Of a stretch of 64,000 bases of DNA, positions 38,676-47,564 are shown piece by piece; position 1 is the first letter of the stretch, and each line of letters opens with the position of its first letter. Below the pieces are notes generated by a model. That model ran no database searches and was not told the origin of the DNA. It worked only from the letters and a program-made list of their open reading frames with translations. The position numbers and the translations under genes were made by a program. Origin of the DNA: Rhizobiaceae bacterium (GTDB lineage: Bacteria; Pseudomonadota; Alphaproteobacteria; Rhizobiales; Rhizobiaceae); the NCBI GenBank assembly GCA_905339215.1, contig CAJPFN010000008.1, forward strand, positions 1-64,000, given 5' to 3'.

Positions 38676-38792
38676 TCAGGCGAGGCGGCTGGTGAGCGCG
38701 CCAGAAATCCGCGCAAAGAACCGCGCCGGCAGGCGCTTGCGATCCTGCAGCACGAAGCCCTTGTAGGCGGGGTCACCGAAAAGCTCTTCCAT
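38676..38792 (-). CDS. 38-residue small protein upstream of leuC
   Basis: Not in any standard list that I know. ATG 38792 opens MEELFGDPAYKGFVLQDRKR, continues LPARFFARISG and ends SRLA before TGA at 38676. Its third codon positions are almost all G or C, as expected of coding sequence here, and it fills a 234-base gap otherwise without a gene. It has no leucine run like an attenuator peptide. Unknown function; GAGCGG lies before the start. Confidence 0.55.
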   Translation of the reverse strand: MEELFGDPAYKGFVLQDRKRLPARFFARISGALTSRLA

Positions 38793-38841
38793 CGGGCCGC
38801 TCTTACCAGCGTTTAGCCGGCCCGGCAATTACATAGCGTCC

Positions 38842-39330
38842 TCAGTCGTCGCTCTGGCCGAGTTCCATCCGGCGGGTCAACGCATGCAACAATCCGAGAA
38901 CGAGAAGCGCGAGCAGCGTCGCGAACAGCGCAATCTGCCAGAGGCCCAGGCCCGCGGCGACACCGATCGCGCCGGACAGCCAGAGCCCTGCGCCCGTGGT
39001 CAGGCCATGGATCTCGCCGCGCGCGACGATGACGACGCCGGCGGCAAGGAAGGCGACGCCGGAGGTGACCGCTTCGACGATGCGAATCGGATCGAGATGC
39101 ACGCCCTCCTCATCAAGCATCGGCTGGTTAACCATCTCCAGCGCAAGTACCGCGAAGACCGCTGCGGCAAGGCACACAAGGATATGCGTACGCAGGCCGG
39201 CGGGGCGGTTACGCCATTCCCGCTCGAAACCGATCGCGGCGCCACAGGCGGCCGCCAGGACCAGCCGCGCCGCGAGTACGCCGAACGGCGTGGTGGTCGC
39301 ATGACCGAACTCCGACCAGATCTCCATCAT
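38842..39330 (-). CDS. MgtC/SapB-family membrane protein
   Basis: A 162-residue MgtC-family protein with four TM segments, including LAARLVLAAACGAAIGFEREWRNRPAGLRTH, the family signature with the conserved acidic residue, and VEAVTSGVAFLAAGVVI. MgtC of intracellular bacteria curbs ATP synthase under low magnesium; the C-terminal ACT-like domain of classical MgtC is missing, as in the shorter SapB type. GGAGGG lies 4 bases before ATG 39330. Confidence 0.88.
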   Translation of the reverse strand: MMEIWSEFGHATTTPFGVLAARLVLAAACGAAIGFEREWRNRPAGLRTHILVCLAAAVFAVLALEMVNQPMLDEEGVHLDPIRIVEAVTSGVAFLAAGVVIVARGEIHGLTTGAGLWLSGAIGVAAGLGLWQIALFATLLALLVLGLLHALTRRMELGQSDD

Positions 39331-39497
39331 TCGGCCCTCCGCCTCCGGGAACGCAGCAGCGATTGCGGGGTTCCCTGGCGGCGAAACCCGGCAGCGCCAC
39401 TGTCGTGGCGTCGCGGTCGATCCGGATCGGCGCATGCTTAACGGTTTCTTCTTCGATGGCTGTGCATCTTCCCCGCGTATTCCTCGGACCCCCCTCG

Positions 39498-41600
39498 ATG
39501 GCCATGGAAAAACGCGATCAAGATATCTGGAAGACGGCATTGGACCGCGCCAAGCTCGGTCTGTGGGACTGGGACCTGGCGAGCGGTACCTGCTTCTATT
39601 CGGCGACCTGGGCGCAGATGCTCGGTTACCGGGAAGACGAACTCGCCCACGACGCCGATCTGTGGTTGCAGCTCACGCATCCCGAGGACCGCGAGCAGGC
39701 CGTGTCGAGCGGCGAGCGTCACCTCTCCGGACAGACCGACATCATCGAAACCGAGCTTCGGCTGAAGCACAAGGACGGTCACTGGGTGTGGGTCCTCGAC
39801 CGTGGCGGGGTCATCGAGCGCGACGAAGATGGCAAGCCGCTGCGCATGGTCGGCGTGCAGACCGACATTACCAGACAGAAGCTCGCAGAATACCAGCTCG
39901 AGCAGATCAACGCCCGATTCAAGCTGGCGCTGGCCGCCAGCGGCATCGGCGTCTGGCATTTCGACATGGCGACCGAGCAAAGCCATTGGGACGAGAAGAC
40001 CCGGGAGATCTTCGGCATCGACGGCAGTTCTCCGGAAGTGCCGCGCGACGCCTGGCATGGCTATCTGCATCCCGAGGACAAGGAGCGCGCCGAGCGTGCG
40101 CACGACCTCGGGCCGGACTCCGGCGACGTGACGGCGGTCCGCTACAGGATCGTGCGCCGCGACGGCGAGGTGCGCCACGTCGAAAGCCTGCTGCGCTTCG
40201 TCGAGACGGCCGGGGCCGCGGGCCAGATCCTCGGCACGGTCAGGGACGTGACCGAGAAGGTCCTGCACGACGAGGAACTGGCCCATGCGGCGCGCCACGA
40301 TCCGCTGACCGGCCTGCTCAACCGGATCGCCTTCGACCGGCTGTTCGCCGAGCAGGTGGCGCTGGCCAGGCACCTTCCGCTGGCGGTATTCTATATCGAC
40401 CTCGACTACTTCAAGGCGCTCAACGACTTTGCCGGCCACGCAGCGGGTGACGCCGCGCTGCGCGCCATCGCCGCCGCAATCCGCGCCGTGCTGCCCGCGG
40501 AGGGCTACGGCGGCCGCCTCGGCGGCGACGAGTTCGCGGCGATCGTGCCGCGCTGCGAAGGAAGAGAAGCCGAAACCTTGGGCAACGCCCTGCTTGCGGC
40601 GATCCGGACGGCCGATCTCGGCGTCGCGGTGGGCCACCGGCGCCTCGCCGCCAGTATCGGCATCGCCATCGTCCGCGACTCGACCCTATCGGCCGCCGAC
40701 GCGCTCGCCTGCGCCGACGACGCCTGCTACGCGGCGAAAGCCGCAGGCCGCAACCGCTGCGCGGTGTTCACCCACGACCCGGACACCGCCGTTGGTGGCC
40801 TAAACGCGGCGCGCATGGCCGCGGAAACGCTGGACGCCCTCGATACCGGCCGCCTCGTCCTCTACGGCCAGCGGGTTCGCCAGCTCGGCGATTCGCGCTT
40901 CGACGGCGCCGAAATCCTCGCCAGGCTTGTTGGCCGCGACGGACGGCTGATCCCGCCCGGCGAGTTCATTCCGGCGGCGGAGCGGTTCGGCATCGCGGCC
41001 AAGCTCGACCGCTGGATCATCACAACAGCGCTGCAACGATACGCATCGGTGATGGCCTCAAGCGGCCTGGTGCTCGGCTTCAACCTCTCGGCGCAGACGT
41101 TGAGCGACCCGCAACTCTGGCCCTTCGTCGACCGGCTGATCGACGAAACGGGCGCCCCGCCGCAGAAGATCGTCTTCGAAATCACCGAGACAGCTGCCGT
41201 CACCAATTTCGACGCCGCCGAGCGCTTCGTGCGCGGCGCCCGGGGACGGCAGTGCCTCGTTGCGCTCGACGATTTCGGTTCGGGGCTAAGCTCGTTCGAA
41301 TACCTGCGCCGATTCCCAATCGACACCATCAAGATCAATGGGTCGTTCATCCAGCATATGGCCGAAAGCAAGTTCGACCGCGAGATCGTCGGCGCCATCA
41401 ACGGCATCGCCAAGAGCCTCGGCTACATGGTCGTAGCCGAGCACATCGAGAACCAGGAAACGCTCGACATGCTCGTCGACATGGGCGTCGAGTTCGGCCA
41501 GGGTTACTTCCTGCACCGCCCGGAACCGCTGGAGAACATCGTCGACGAACACATCGGCCTCGCAGCCGCCCGCCGCGCCCGGAAGACCCAGCCCGGCTGA
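39498..41600 (+). CDS. PAS-PAS-GGDEF-EAL cyclic-di-GMP protein
   Basis: A 700-residue soluble cyclic-di-GMP enzyme. Order: PAS (about 10-130, WDLASGTCFYSATWAQMLGYREDE), PAS (about 140-255), GGDEF (RLGGDEFAAIV intact), then an EAL domain in which the signature reads EILARL rather than EALLRW, with NLSAQTLSDP, FEITETA, DDFGSGLSSFEYL and KINGSF. Most catalytic acids are kept, so it may still cleave c-di-GMP. No membrane segment. Start 39498 is the likely one of several. It is divergent from the MgtC-like gene. Confidence 0.92.
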   Translation: MAMEKRDQDIWKTALDRAKLGLWDWDLASGTCFYSATWAQMLGYREDELAHDADLWLQLTHPEDREQAVSSGERHLSGQTDIIETELRLKHKDGHWVWVLDRGGVIERDEDGKPLRMVGVQTDITRQKLAEYQLEQINARFKLALAASGIGVWHFDMATEQSHWDEKTREIFGIDGSSPEVPRDAWHGYLHPEDKERAERAHDLGPDSGDVTAVRYRIVRRDGEVRHVESLLRFVETAGAAGQILGTVRDVTEKVLHDEELAHAARHDPLTGLLNRIAFDRLFAEQVALARHLPLAVFYIDLDYFKALNDFAGHAAGDAALRAIAAAIRAVLPAEGYGGRLGGDEFAAIVPRCEGREAETLGNALLAAIRTADLGVAVGHRRLAASIGIAIVRDSTLSAADALACADDACYAAKAAGRNRCAVFTHDPDTAVGGLNAARMAAETLDALDTGRLVLYGQRVRQLGDSRFDGAEILARLVGRDGRLIPPGEFIPAAERFGIAAKLDRWIITTALQRYASVMASSGLVLGFNLSAQTLSDPQLWPFVDRLIDETGAPPQKIVFEITETAAVTNFDAAERFVRGARGRQCLVALDDFGSGLSSFEYLRRFPIDTIKINGSFIQHMAESKFDREIVGAINGIAKSLGYMVVAEHIENQETLDMLVDMGVEFGQGYFLHRPEPLENIVDEHIGLAAARRARKTQPG

Positions 41601-41623
41601 CGCCGCGCTTCCGGTCCGGCCGT

Positions 41624-42256
41624 TCACAAGACCTCGAAGACGAAAGCCTGGACGAAAACGTCAGGCTCGGCGATGGCGAAGGCGCGGAAAGGCGGGCTCT
41701 CCTCGACCGGACGCCAGCTTCCGGCGCTCTCCAGTTCCACGAACCTGGAGCGGAAGCCGCCACGCTCGAGCACCACGTCGCGCACCGTGAACACGGCATG
41801 ACCGCCTGGCCGCGTCGCCCGTACCAGTTCGTCGAGGCCCGAGGCCGGCGCATGGCCCTCGGTGAAGACGCCGGTGGAGAAGAATGCCGCGAAACGGCCG
41901 TCGGCATAGGGCAGCGGGTCGCCCAGCGCCGCCTGTGTCAGCGCCGAGTAGGCGCCTCGCTGCGCCGCGAGCGCCAGCATGTCGGCGGAGAAGTCTAGCC
42001 CCTCGATGTCGGGGTAGCCGAGCGCGCGCAGATATGGCCCCGAAAGGCCGGTGCCGCAGCCGGCATCGAGCAGCGGGCCGTCGCCGCGCGGAACATGGCG
42101 CGCCACCCAGGCGGCGATCAGGAAAGGCAGGCAATAGCCGAGCGACAGCGTCTCGCGGTCGTAGTCCGTCGACCAGCTCGAATAGGCGTCGGCGAGGCCG
42201 GCGGCGGTGCGCGCCGCGTAGACCTTCTCCAGCCCCTCGCTCATGCGTTCGCTCAT
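41624..42256 (-). CDS. class I SAM-dependent methyltransferase
   Basis: A 210-residue methyltransferase with motif I LLDAGCGTGLSGPYL and the following DIEGLDFSADMLALA. ATG 42256 overlaps the permease TGA by four bases (ATGA), so it is coupled to the ABC operon. Substrate unknown; the locus suggests a small molecule linked to the transported amino acid or its degradation product. Confidence 0.9.
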   Translation of the reverse strand: MSERMSEGLEKVYAARTAAGLADAYSSWSTDYDRETLSLGYCLPFLIAAWVARHVPRGDGPLLDAGCGTGLSGPYLRALGYPDIEGLDFSADMLALAAQRGAYSALTQAALGDPLPYADGRFAAFFSTGVFTEGHAPASGLDELVRATRPGGHAVFTVRDVVLERGGFRSRFVELESAGSWRPVEESPPFRAFAIAEPDVFVQAFVFEVL

Positions 42257-43062
42257 CTCGGCAGTCCCTTTCGCATGCGCCGCTCGAGCGCGCGGAGCGC
42301 CAGCGAGAGGCCGACAGTGAGGATCAGGTAGACGTAGGCGACGATGGAATATGTTTCGAAGAAGCGGAAGGTGCCGGCGGCGTAGATCTTGCCCATCTGC
42401 GTGACGTCGGCGACGCCGAGCACGGAGACCAGCGAGGAATCCTTGACCATGGCGACGAAGTCGTTGCCGAGCGGCGGCAGGATGGTGCGGATCGCCTGCG
42501 GCATGACGATCAGCCGGAAGCGCTGCCAGCGCGACAGGCCGAGCGCCTTCGCCGCCTCGACCTGCCCGACCTCGACGGACTGGATGCCCGCCCTGAAGAC
42601 CTCGGCGATGAATGCCGAGTAGCCGATGGTGAGCGCGATGATGGCCCGCCACAGCAGGGAGACGTCGCGCACCTGGAGTTCGCCGATCAGGCCCGCCTGC
42701 TGGAGCGGCGCCGCGATGTAGTTCCAGCCCGCGACGAAGGCCGGAACGCCCGCAAACGCGATCCAGAACAGCAGCACGATGATCGGCACGCCGCGGATGA
42801 TCTCGACGTAGAAGCGGGCCGTCTGCGACAGGATGAGCGAGCGCGACAACGCCATCAGCGCCACGCCGAGGCCGAGCGCGGAGGCGAGCGCGAAACCAAC
42901 GATCGTGACGAACAGCGTGATACCGACGCCCTTGGCGACGATGGCGAAGATCTCGCGGTAGAGCCCATTGGCGGCGACGAGGATGCCGATGCCAGCGGCG
43001 AGCGCCGCCGCCACGACGAGCCACCAGGGAAAACCATCGTCCGCGGCACGGGCGCCTGCCAT
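42253..43062 (-). CDS. polar amino-acid ABC transporter permease
   Basis: A 269-residue inner-membrane permease of the His/Glu/Gln type with five or six TM helices. The EAA motif is VEAAKALGLSRWQRFRLIVMPQAIR, which contacts the ATPase. ATG 43062 starts 3 bases before the GNAT stop. It would work as a homodimer with the binding protein upstream. No ATPase gene is in the window. Confidence 0.93.
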   Translation of the reverse strand: MAGARAADDGFPWWLVVAAALAAGIGILVAANGLYREIFAIVAKGVGITLFVTIVGFALASALGLGVALMALSRSLILSQTARFYVEIIRGVPIIVLLFWIAFAGVPAFVAGWNYIAAPLQQAGLIGELQVRDVSLLWRAIIALTIGYSAFIAEVFRAGIQSVEVGQVEAAKALGLSRWQRFRLIVMPQAIRTILPPLGNDFVAMVKDSSLVSVLGVADVTQMGKIYAAGTFRFFETYSIVAYVYLILTVGLSLALRALERRMRKGLPR

Positions 43063-43064
43063 GT

Positions 43065-43553
43065 TCAGCTCCGTGCCCGGCGGGCGAAGAGCTGTTCCCT
43101 GACGCCGCCCTGCCACTGGTCGACCGCGCTCTCCTCGGCCAGGACGAAGCCGTGGCGTTCGTAGAGGGCGCGGGCAGCGCCCAGCCCGGCGAAGGTGGTC
43201 AGCCAGCAGCGTCCGTCGCCGACCGCGCTGCAATGCGCCATGGCGCGGTCCAGCAGCGCCTTGCCGAGGCCGGCGCCCCGCGCCGCTTCCGAGACGATGA
43301 ACCAGCGCAGGTGTGGCCCGCGCGGGCCGCCGCCAGTGACGTCGAGGGTGACCGAGCCATCGAGACGGTCGCCGGTCCAGGCGGTCAGGAAGAGGTCGCG
43401 CCCCTCCTCCATGCGGCCGAGGAATCCGGCGAGCTCCGACGCGACCTTGGCCTCGAAGGCGAGACCGAATCCCCAGTCGCGGGCGTAGTAGGCGGCGTGC
43501 AGCCCGACCACGCCGGCGAGGCTTCCGGGCCGGTATCCGGCGAAGTCGTGCAC
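43065..43553 (-). CDS. GNAT-family N-acetyltransferase
   Basis: A 162-residue acetyltransferase with the acetyl-CoA segment EAARGAGLGKALLDRAMAHCSAVGD and a C-terminal ERHGFVLAEESAV typical of the fold. It lies between the binding-protein and permease genes, 16 and 2 bases away, so it is part of the uptake operon and may acetylate the imported substrate. Function is otherwise open. Confidence 0.9.
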   Translation of the reverse strand: MHDFAGYRPGSLAGVVGLHAAYYARDWGFGLAFEAKVASELAGFLGRMEEGRDLFLTAWTGDRLDGSVTLDVTGGGPRGPHLRWFIVSEAARGAGLGKALLDRAMAHCSAVGDGRCWLTTFAGLGAARALYERHGFVLAEESAVDQWQGGVREQLFARRARS

Positions 43554-43569
43554 GGCCCGCGGCGCGCGG

Positions 43570-44355
43570 TCAGGGCTGGTAGTCGACGAACCATTTCTTG
43601 GTGATCGCGTCGAACGTGCCGTCGGCCTTGAGCGCGGCGATGCCGGCGTTGATCGGCGCGACCAGATCCGAACCCTTCGGGAAGATGAAGCCGAACTCCT
43701 CGGACTGCAGCGGATCGCCGATCATCTTCAGCTTGCCGCCCGACGCCTTGACCAGCGCGGCCCCGCCTGCGCTGTCGGTGAGCACGAGATCGACGTCGCC
43801 CGCTTGGAGGGCAGCCACGGATGCCGCGAAGGTCTCGAACAGCTTGATGCGCGGGTTCTGCTCGTTCCCGTCGAGCACGTTGTAGACGGCGACGTAGAAC
43901 GGCGACGTGCCGGCCTGGGCGCCGACCAGGAGCTTGTCGTCGGCGGCGAAGGCCTTCGGATCGGCGAAGCGGCTCTCGTCGGCGCGCACCAGCATGAAGA
44001 TCTCGGAGAGCATGTAGGGATCAGAGAAGTCGACCTTCTCCTTGCGCTCGTCCTTGATGGTGATGCCGGTCATGCCGAGATCGTACTGCTTGTCCGACAC
44101 CGCCTGGATCATCGCATCCCAGGAGGTGTTCTTGTACTCGACCTTGAAGTTGAGCTTTTCGGCCAGCGCGCCCATGGCGTCGTACTCCCAGCCGACCGGC
44201 TGGCTGGTCTTCGGGTCGACGAACTGCAGCGGGAAATAGGCGTTCTCGGTGACCACGGTGACGGTCTTTCCGCCGAGGTCGGGAAGATCCGCCGCCGCGG
44301 CGGGCAGGACGACGAGCGCCGCGAGGGCGGCAAACAGGGATCTGAGGTACTTCAT
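43570..44355 (-). CDS. amino-acid ABC transporter substrate-binding protein
   Basis: A 261-residue periplasmic protein of SBP family 3. Signal peptide (LFAALAALVVLPAAAA) then PLQFVDPKTSQPVGWEYDAMGALAEKL and the ligand block YDLGMTGITIKDERKEKVDFSDPY. Ligand not identifiable; polar amino acid is likely. First gene of the locus, with a 233-base gap to the rplS terminator region. Confidence 0.93.
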   Translation of the reverse strand: MKYLRSLFAALAALVVLPAAAADLPDLGGKTVTVVTENAYFPLQFVDPKTSQPVGWEYDAMGALAEKLNFKVEYKNTSWDAMIQAVSDKQYDLGMTGITIKDERKEKVDFSDPYMLSEIFMLVRADESRFADPKAFAADDKLLVGAQAGTSPFYVAVYNVLDGNEQNPRIKLFETFAASVAALQAGDVDLVLTDSAGGAALVKASGGKLKMIGDPLQSEEFGFIFPKGSDLVAPINAGIAALKADGTFDAITKKWFVDYQP

Positions 44356-44534
44356 GACGCGCTCCTGAATGGCGGCCCAGCAATGCCGCGCGGAAAGCCG
44401 ACTTTATCGCGGCGCGTCGGACGCGCAAGCGGGGCCGATGCCGGACGGCCTGGGCGCACCGGGAAATTCCTGCGTCTCGTCGCGTTTTCGCAGGACGGAT
44501 TTTCTTCCACGGCCACCGCCTCGGGCAGGTCGCC

Positions 44535-44565
44535 GAAAACGAAAAAGGCGGCCTGAGCCGCCTTT
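44535..44565 (-). terminator. Rho-independent terminator of rplS
   Basis: Perfect 9-base-pair stem AAAGGCGGC / GCCGCCTTT with a 4-base loop; on the minus strand it is followed by TTTCGTTTTC. It lies 24 bases past the rplS stop. Confidence 0.85.
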
Positions 44566-44588
44566 ATCGGGATACTCGTGGGGCCGGC

Positions 44589-45086
44589 CTATTCTGCCGC
44601 CGCAGCCTTCTCGGCGGCGGCCTTCTCGGCGGCGAGCGCCTGGGCGGCAGCCACCTTCTCGGCCTCGACGCGGGCCTTCTCGGCGTTCAGCGCGTCGCGC
44701 TCGGCATCGTTCAGCTTGCGGGCGCGCACGCCGGTGTTCTCGGAGATGCGGGCCGACTTGCCGCGGCGGTCGCGCAGGTAATAGAGCTTGGCGCGGCGGA
44801 CCTTGCCGCGGCGCACGATCTCGACGGCCTCGACCAGCGGCGAGTAGACCGGGAAGACGCGCTCGACGCCTTCGCCGTAGGAGATCTTGCGGACCGTGAA
44901 GTTTTCCTGGAAGCCCGAACCCGAGCGGGCGATGCAGACGCCCTCGTAGGCCTGGACTCGGGTGCGTGAGCCTTCCGTGACGCGCACCTGGACGCGGATG
45001 GTGTCGCCCGGCTGGAATTCGGGAAGCTTGCGCTTGGCTTCGATCTTGGCGGCCTGTTCGGCCTCGAGCTGACGGATGATGTCCAT
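44589..45086 (-). CDS. rplS: 50S ribosomal protein L19, with alanine/lysine/glutamate tail
   Basis: A 165-residue protein of the large subunit at the 30S interface. The L19 core is residues 1-120 ([53 protein letters not shown]). The last 40 residues are a helical A/K/E-rich extension ([18 protein letters not shown]), present in many rhizobial L19 proteins and absent in E. coli. Confidence 0.98.
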   Translation of the reverse strand: MDIIRQLEAEQAAKIEAKRKLPEFQPGDTIRVQVRVTEGSRTRVQAYEGVCIARSGSGFQENFTVRKISYGEGVERVFPVYSPLVEAVEIVRRGKVRRAKLYYLRDRRGKSARISENTGVRARKLNDAERDALNAEKARVEAEKVAAAQALAAEKAAAEKAAAAE

Positions 45087-45409
45087 CTTACGGAACCTTT
45101 CTTCGTTCTTGCGCCAGCCAGAGCGCCCGCGCTTGCCGATCAGTTCTTCGACCGTCCGGCTATGCTCCCCGGAAAGCGGGAAGCAGGGGCGAATTCACTT
45201 GGGTCTTGGTTGCGGTACCGGGTTTTCCCGATTTCCGGGTGGGCCGATACACCATCGCGCGACGTTTGTCCACCGCACGGCGATCTTGCGTCGTAACCGG
45301 ATGAGTTGTGGGAGGAGCAGATTGGCTACGGGGCCGAAGGGTGCCCCGTTGCATTGTCCGGTCCGCCTGCCTAAACCCGGCAACGACCTTCCGCCGGAAC
45401 CTCCCCGAA
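45087..45409. other. 323-base gene-free region between rplS and the TSUP gene
   Basis: Nothing coding is seen; it lies between divergent genes. On the minus strand a possible promoter for rplS is TGGACA-N17-TATCGG near 45230-45270. A stem-loop GCTcCCCG / CGGGaAGC (45164-45184) and a CCCGG-rich hairpin lie in the likely rplS leader and could be autoregulatory, as in other ribosomal-protein operons. Confidence 0.55.
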
Positions 45410-46162
45410 ATGACGCTTGCCATCGCCGCCATGCTCTTCCTCGCCGGCTTCGTCTCCGGTGCGGTCAACGCCGTCGCCGGCGGCGGTACGTTCATTACCT
45501 TTGGAGCGCTCTCTCTGGCGGGCATCCTGCCGATCTCGGCCAACGCCACCTCCTCGGTCACCCAGTTCCCCGGCTACATCACCTCGACGCTGGCCTACTG
45601 GAAGGACATCCGGACCATGTGGCACGAGGCCGTTGTGATGGCCGTCATCTCCGCGGCCGGCGCGCTGGCCGGCGCGTTGCTGCTTCTCGCGCTCGACAAT
45701 CCGTCCTTCCGCGCGCTGGTGCCCTGGCTGCTGATCGGCGCCACCGCCCTGTTTGCCGCCGGACCCTGGCTGAAGCCGAAGCCGAAGGCCGGCCGCGAGG
45801 CGACGATCGGCACCGTCGCCGGCTCGGTCGTGCAGTTCGCCACCGCCGTCTATGGCGGCTTCTTCGGCGCCGGCATGGGCGTGATGATGCTCGCCACGCT
45901 CGGGCTGACCCAGACCGGCGACTACCACCGCCTCAACGCGCTGAAGAACATGCTGTCGATCGTGATCGCCGCGGTCGCCATCGCCGTCTTCGTCTCCGGC
46001 GGCGTCGTCGCCTGGCCGGAGGCGCTGGTGATGGTGCCGGGCGTGGCGCTCGGCGGCTATGCCGGCGTCTGGGCAGCCAAGCGCGTGCCGCAGGTGGCCG
46101 TGCGCGGTTTCGTCATCGCCGTCGGCGTGTTCCTGGCGGTGTACTACTTCGTCACGGGGTGA
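45410..46162 (+). CDS. TSUP-family (TauE/SafE) membrane permease
   Basis: A 250-residue sulphite/organosulphonate exporter-type protein with seven or eight TM segments. The family signature is [19 protein letters not shown] and its mirror [14 protein letters not shown] in the second half. The substrate is not known. ATG 45410 lacks a strong ribosome site, but it is where the fold begins. The end overlaps trmD by 19 bases in convergent orientation. Confidence 0.88.
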   Translation: MTLAIAAMLFLAGFVSGAVNAVAGGGTFITFGALSLAGILPISANATSSVTQFPGYITSTLAYWKDIRTMWHEAVVMAVISAAGALAGALLLLALDNPSFRALVPWLLIGATALFAAGPWLKPKPKAGREATIGTVAGSVVQFATAVYGGFFGAGMGVMMLATLGLTQTGDYHRLNALKNMLSIVIAAVAIAVFVSGGVVAWPEALVMVPGVALGGYAGVWAAKRVPQVAVRGFVIAVGVFLAVYYFVTG

Positions 46163-46845
46163 GGCGCAGGCATCAGGTCCGGCCGGCGCTCGGCGGTCAG
46201 CCGTTCCGCCTGTTCGCGCCGCCACGCGGCGATCTTCGCATGGTTGCCGGACGTCAGCACCTCGGGGATGGTACGGCCTTCCCATTGCTGCGGCCGCGTA
46301 TAGTGCGGGTGCTCGAGGAGACCGCCCTCGAAGCTCTCTTCGGCGCCCGACGCCTCGTTGCCCATGACGCCGGGCAGCAGCCTCACCACGGCGTCGAGCA
46401 GGATGAGGGCCGCCGGCTCGCCGCCCGAAAGGATGTAGTCGCCGATCGATACTTCCTCGAGGCCGCGCGCGTCGATGACGCGCTGGTCGACGCCTTCGAA
46501 GCGGCCGCAGACGATCACCGCGCCGGGCCCGGCGGCGAGTTCGCGCACGCGCTCCTGGGTGAGCGGCCGGCCGCGCGGGCTCATCAAGAGTTTCGGGCGG
46601 GGATCGCCGGGCGGCGCTGCCTGGTCGATGGCGCGGGCCATGACGTCGGCACGCATGACCATGCCGGCGCCGCCGCCGGCCGGCGTGTCGTCGACCGTGC
46701 GGTGCCGGTCGGTGGCGAAGTCGCGGATCTGCACGGCGTCCAGAGACCATACGCCCTGTTCCAGCGCGCGGCCGGCGAGCGACAGGCCGAGCGCGCCGGG
46801 AAACATGTCGGGATAGAGCGTCAGGACGGTGGCGCGGAATGTCAC
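46144..46845 (-). CDS. trmD: tRNA (guanine-N1)-methyltransferase TrmD
   Basis: A 233-residue SPOUT enzyme that methylates G37 of tRNAs reading CNN and some other codons. The knotted SAM site is [20 protein letters not shown] and [20 protein letters not shown] closes the family block. It overlaps rimM by 4 bases (ATGA) and belongs to the rimM-trmD-rplS group. Confidence 0.96.
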   Translation of the reverse strand: MTFRATVLTLYPDMFPGALGLSLAGRALEQGVWSLDAVQIRDFATDRHRTVDDTPAGGGAGMVMRADVMARAIDQAAPPGDPRPKLLMSPRGRPLTQERVRELAAGPGAVIVCGRFEGVDQRVIDARGLEEVSIGDYILSGGEPAALILLDAVVRLLPGVMGNEASGAEESFEGGLLEHPHYTRPQQWEGRTIPEVLTSGNHAKIAAWRREQAERLTAERRPDLMPAPHPVTK

Positions 46846-47453
46846 CGGTTGCCCCCGGCGCCGCGCGGGCCGCGCGGCCGCCGCTTCGGGTCGAAGCCAT
46901 CGTCGGCCTCGGCGTGGTGCTCGCTCAACTCGTCGTCGCCGGTCACCAGCCCGGCCGCGAGCGGATCGACGACGACGAAGCCCTCACCGGTCGCGATCTG
47001 CGGGACCGCGGCCTTGGTGAACGGGATCAGCGCGTCGTCGCCGTCGTCCATCGCAACCTCGAGAATGTCGCCGCCGCCGTAATTGAGCACGGCCTTGACC
47101 TTTCCGATCGTGTCGCCGACGGTGTCGCGCACGGCAAGCCCGACGAGGTCGGCGTGGTAGAACTCCTCGTCCTCAAGGTCGGCGGGGAGTGCTGCGCGGT
47201 CGACGAAGAGCTCGATTCCGTTCAGCGCCTCGGCGCCACTGCGGTCGGCGATGCCGCGGAACTGCACCACGACGACGGTCGCTTGCGGCCGGATGGAGAC
47301 GATCTCGAAGACGCGGCCGTCCCTGGCATGGAGCGGGCCGTAGTGGGCGAGCCCGAGCGGATCGGCGGTGAAGGTCTTGACGCGTACCTCGCCGCGAATG
47401 CCATGCGCGGCTCCGATGACCGCCATCTTCACGGGTTTCTTCGGCTTCGGCAT
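46842..47453 (-). CDS. rimM: ribosome maturation factor RimM
   Basis: A 203-residue 30S assembly factor that binds S19. It has the RimM domain ([18 protein letters not shown]) and a PRC-barrel ([29 protein letters not shown]). The C-terminal tail is unusually long and basic ([16 protein letters not shown]). ATG 47453 is the start; 47501 gives a non-homologous extension. Confidence 0.95.
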   Translation of the reverse strand: MPKPKKPVKMAVIGAAHGIRGEVRVKTFTADPLGLAHYGPLHARDGRVFEIVSIRPQATVVVVQFRGIADRSGAEALNGIELFVDRAALPADLEDEEFYHADLVGLAVRDTVGDTIGKVKAVLNYGGGDILEVAMDDGDDALIPFTKAAVPQIATGEGFVVVDPLAAGLVTGDDELSEHHAEADDGFDPKRRPRGPRGAGGNR

Positions 47454-47564
47454 GGGCGATGTCCTTTTGCCTGATCTATTCCGCCCGGAGGCGCATTTCA
47501 ATCGCGCAGGACTACACCGGATGCTAACCTGCCCGCGTCAATTTGAACCCAAGAGGTTCAGGAT

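Noticed and set aside
45371-46900. 509-codon open frame opposite the TSUP gene and in another frame of trmD
   Set aside because: Arg-rich in trmD region and His-rich elsewhere; TSUP and TrmD signatures are clear in other frames.
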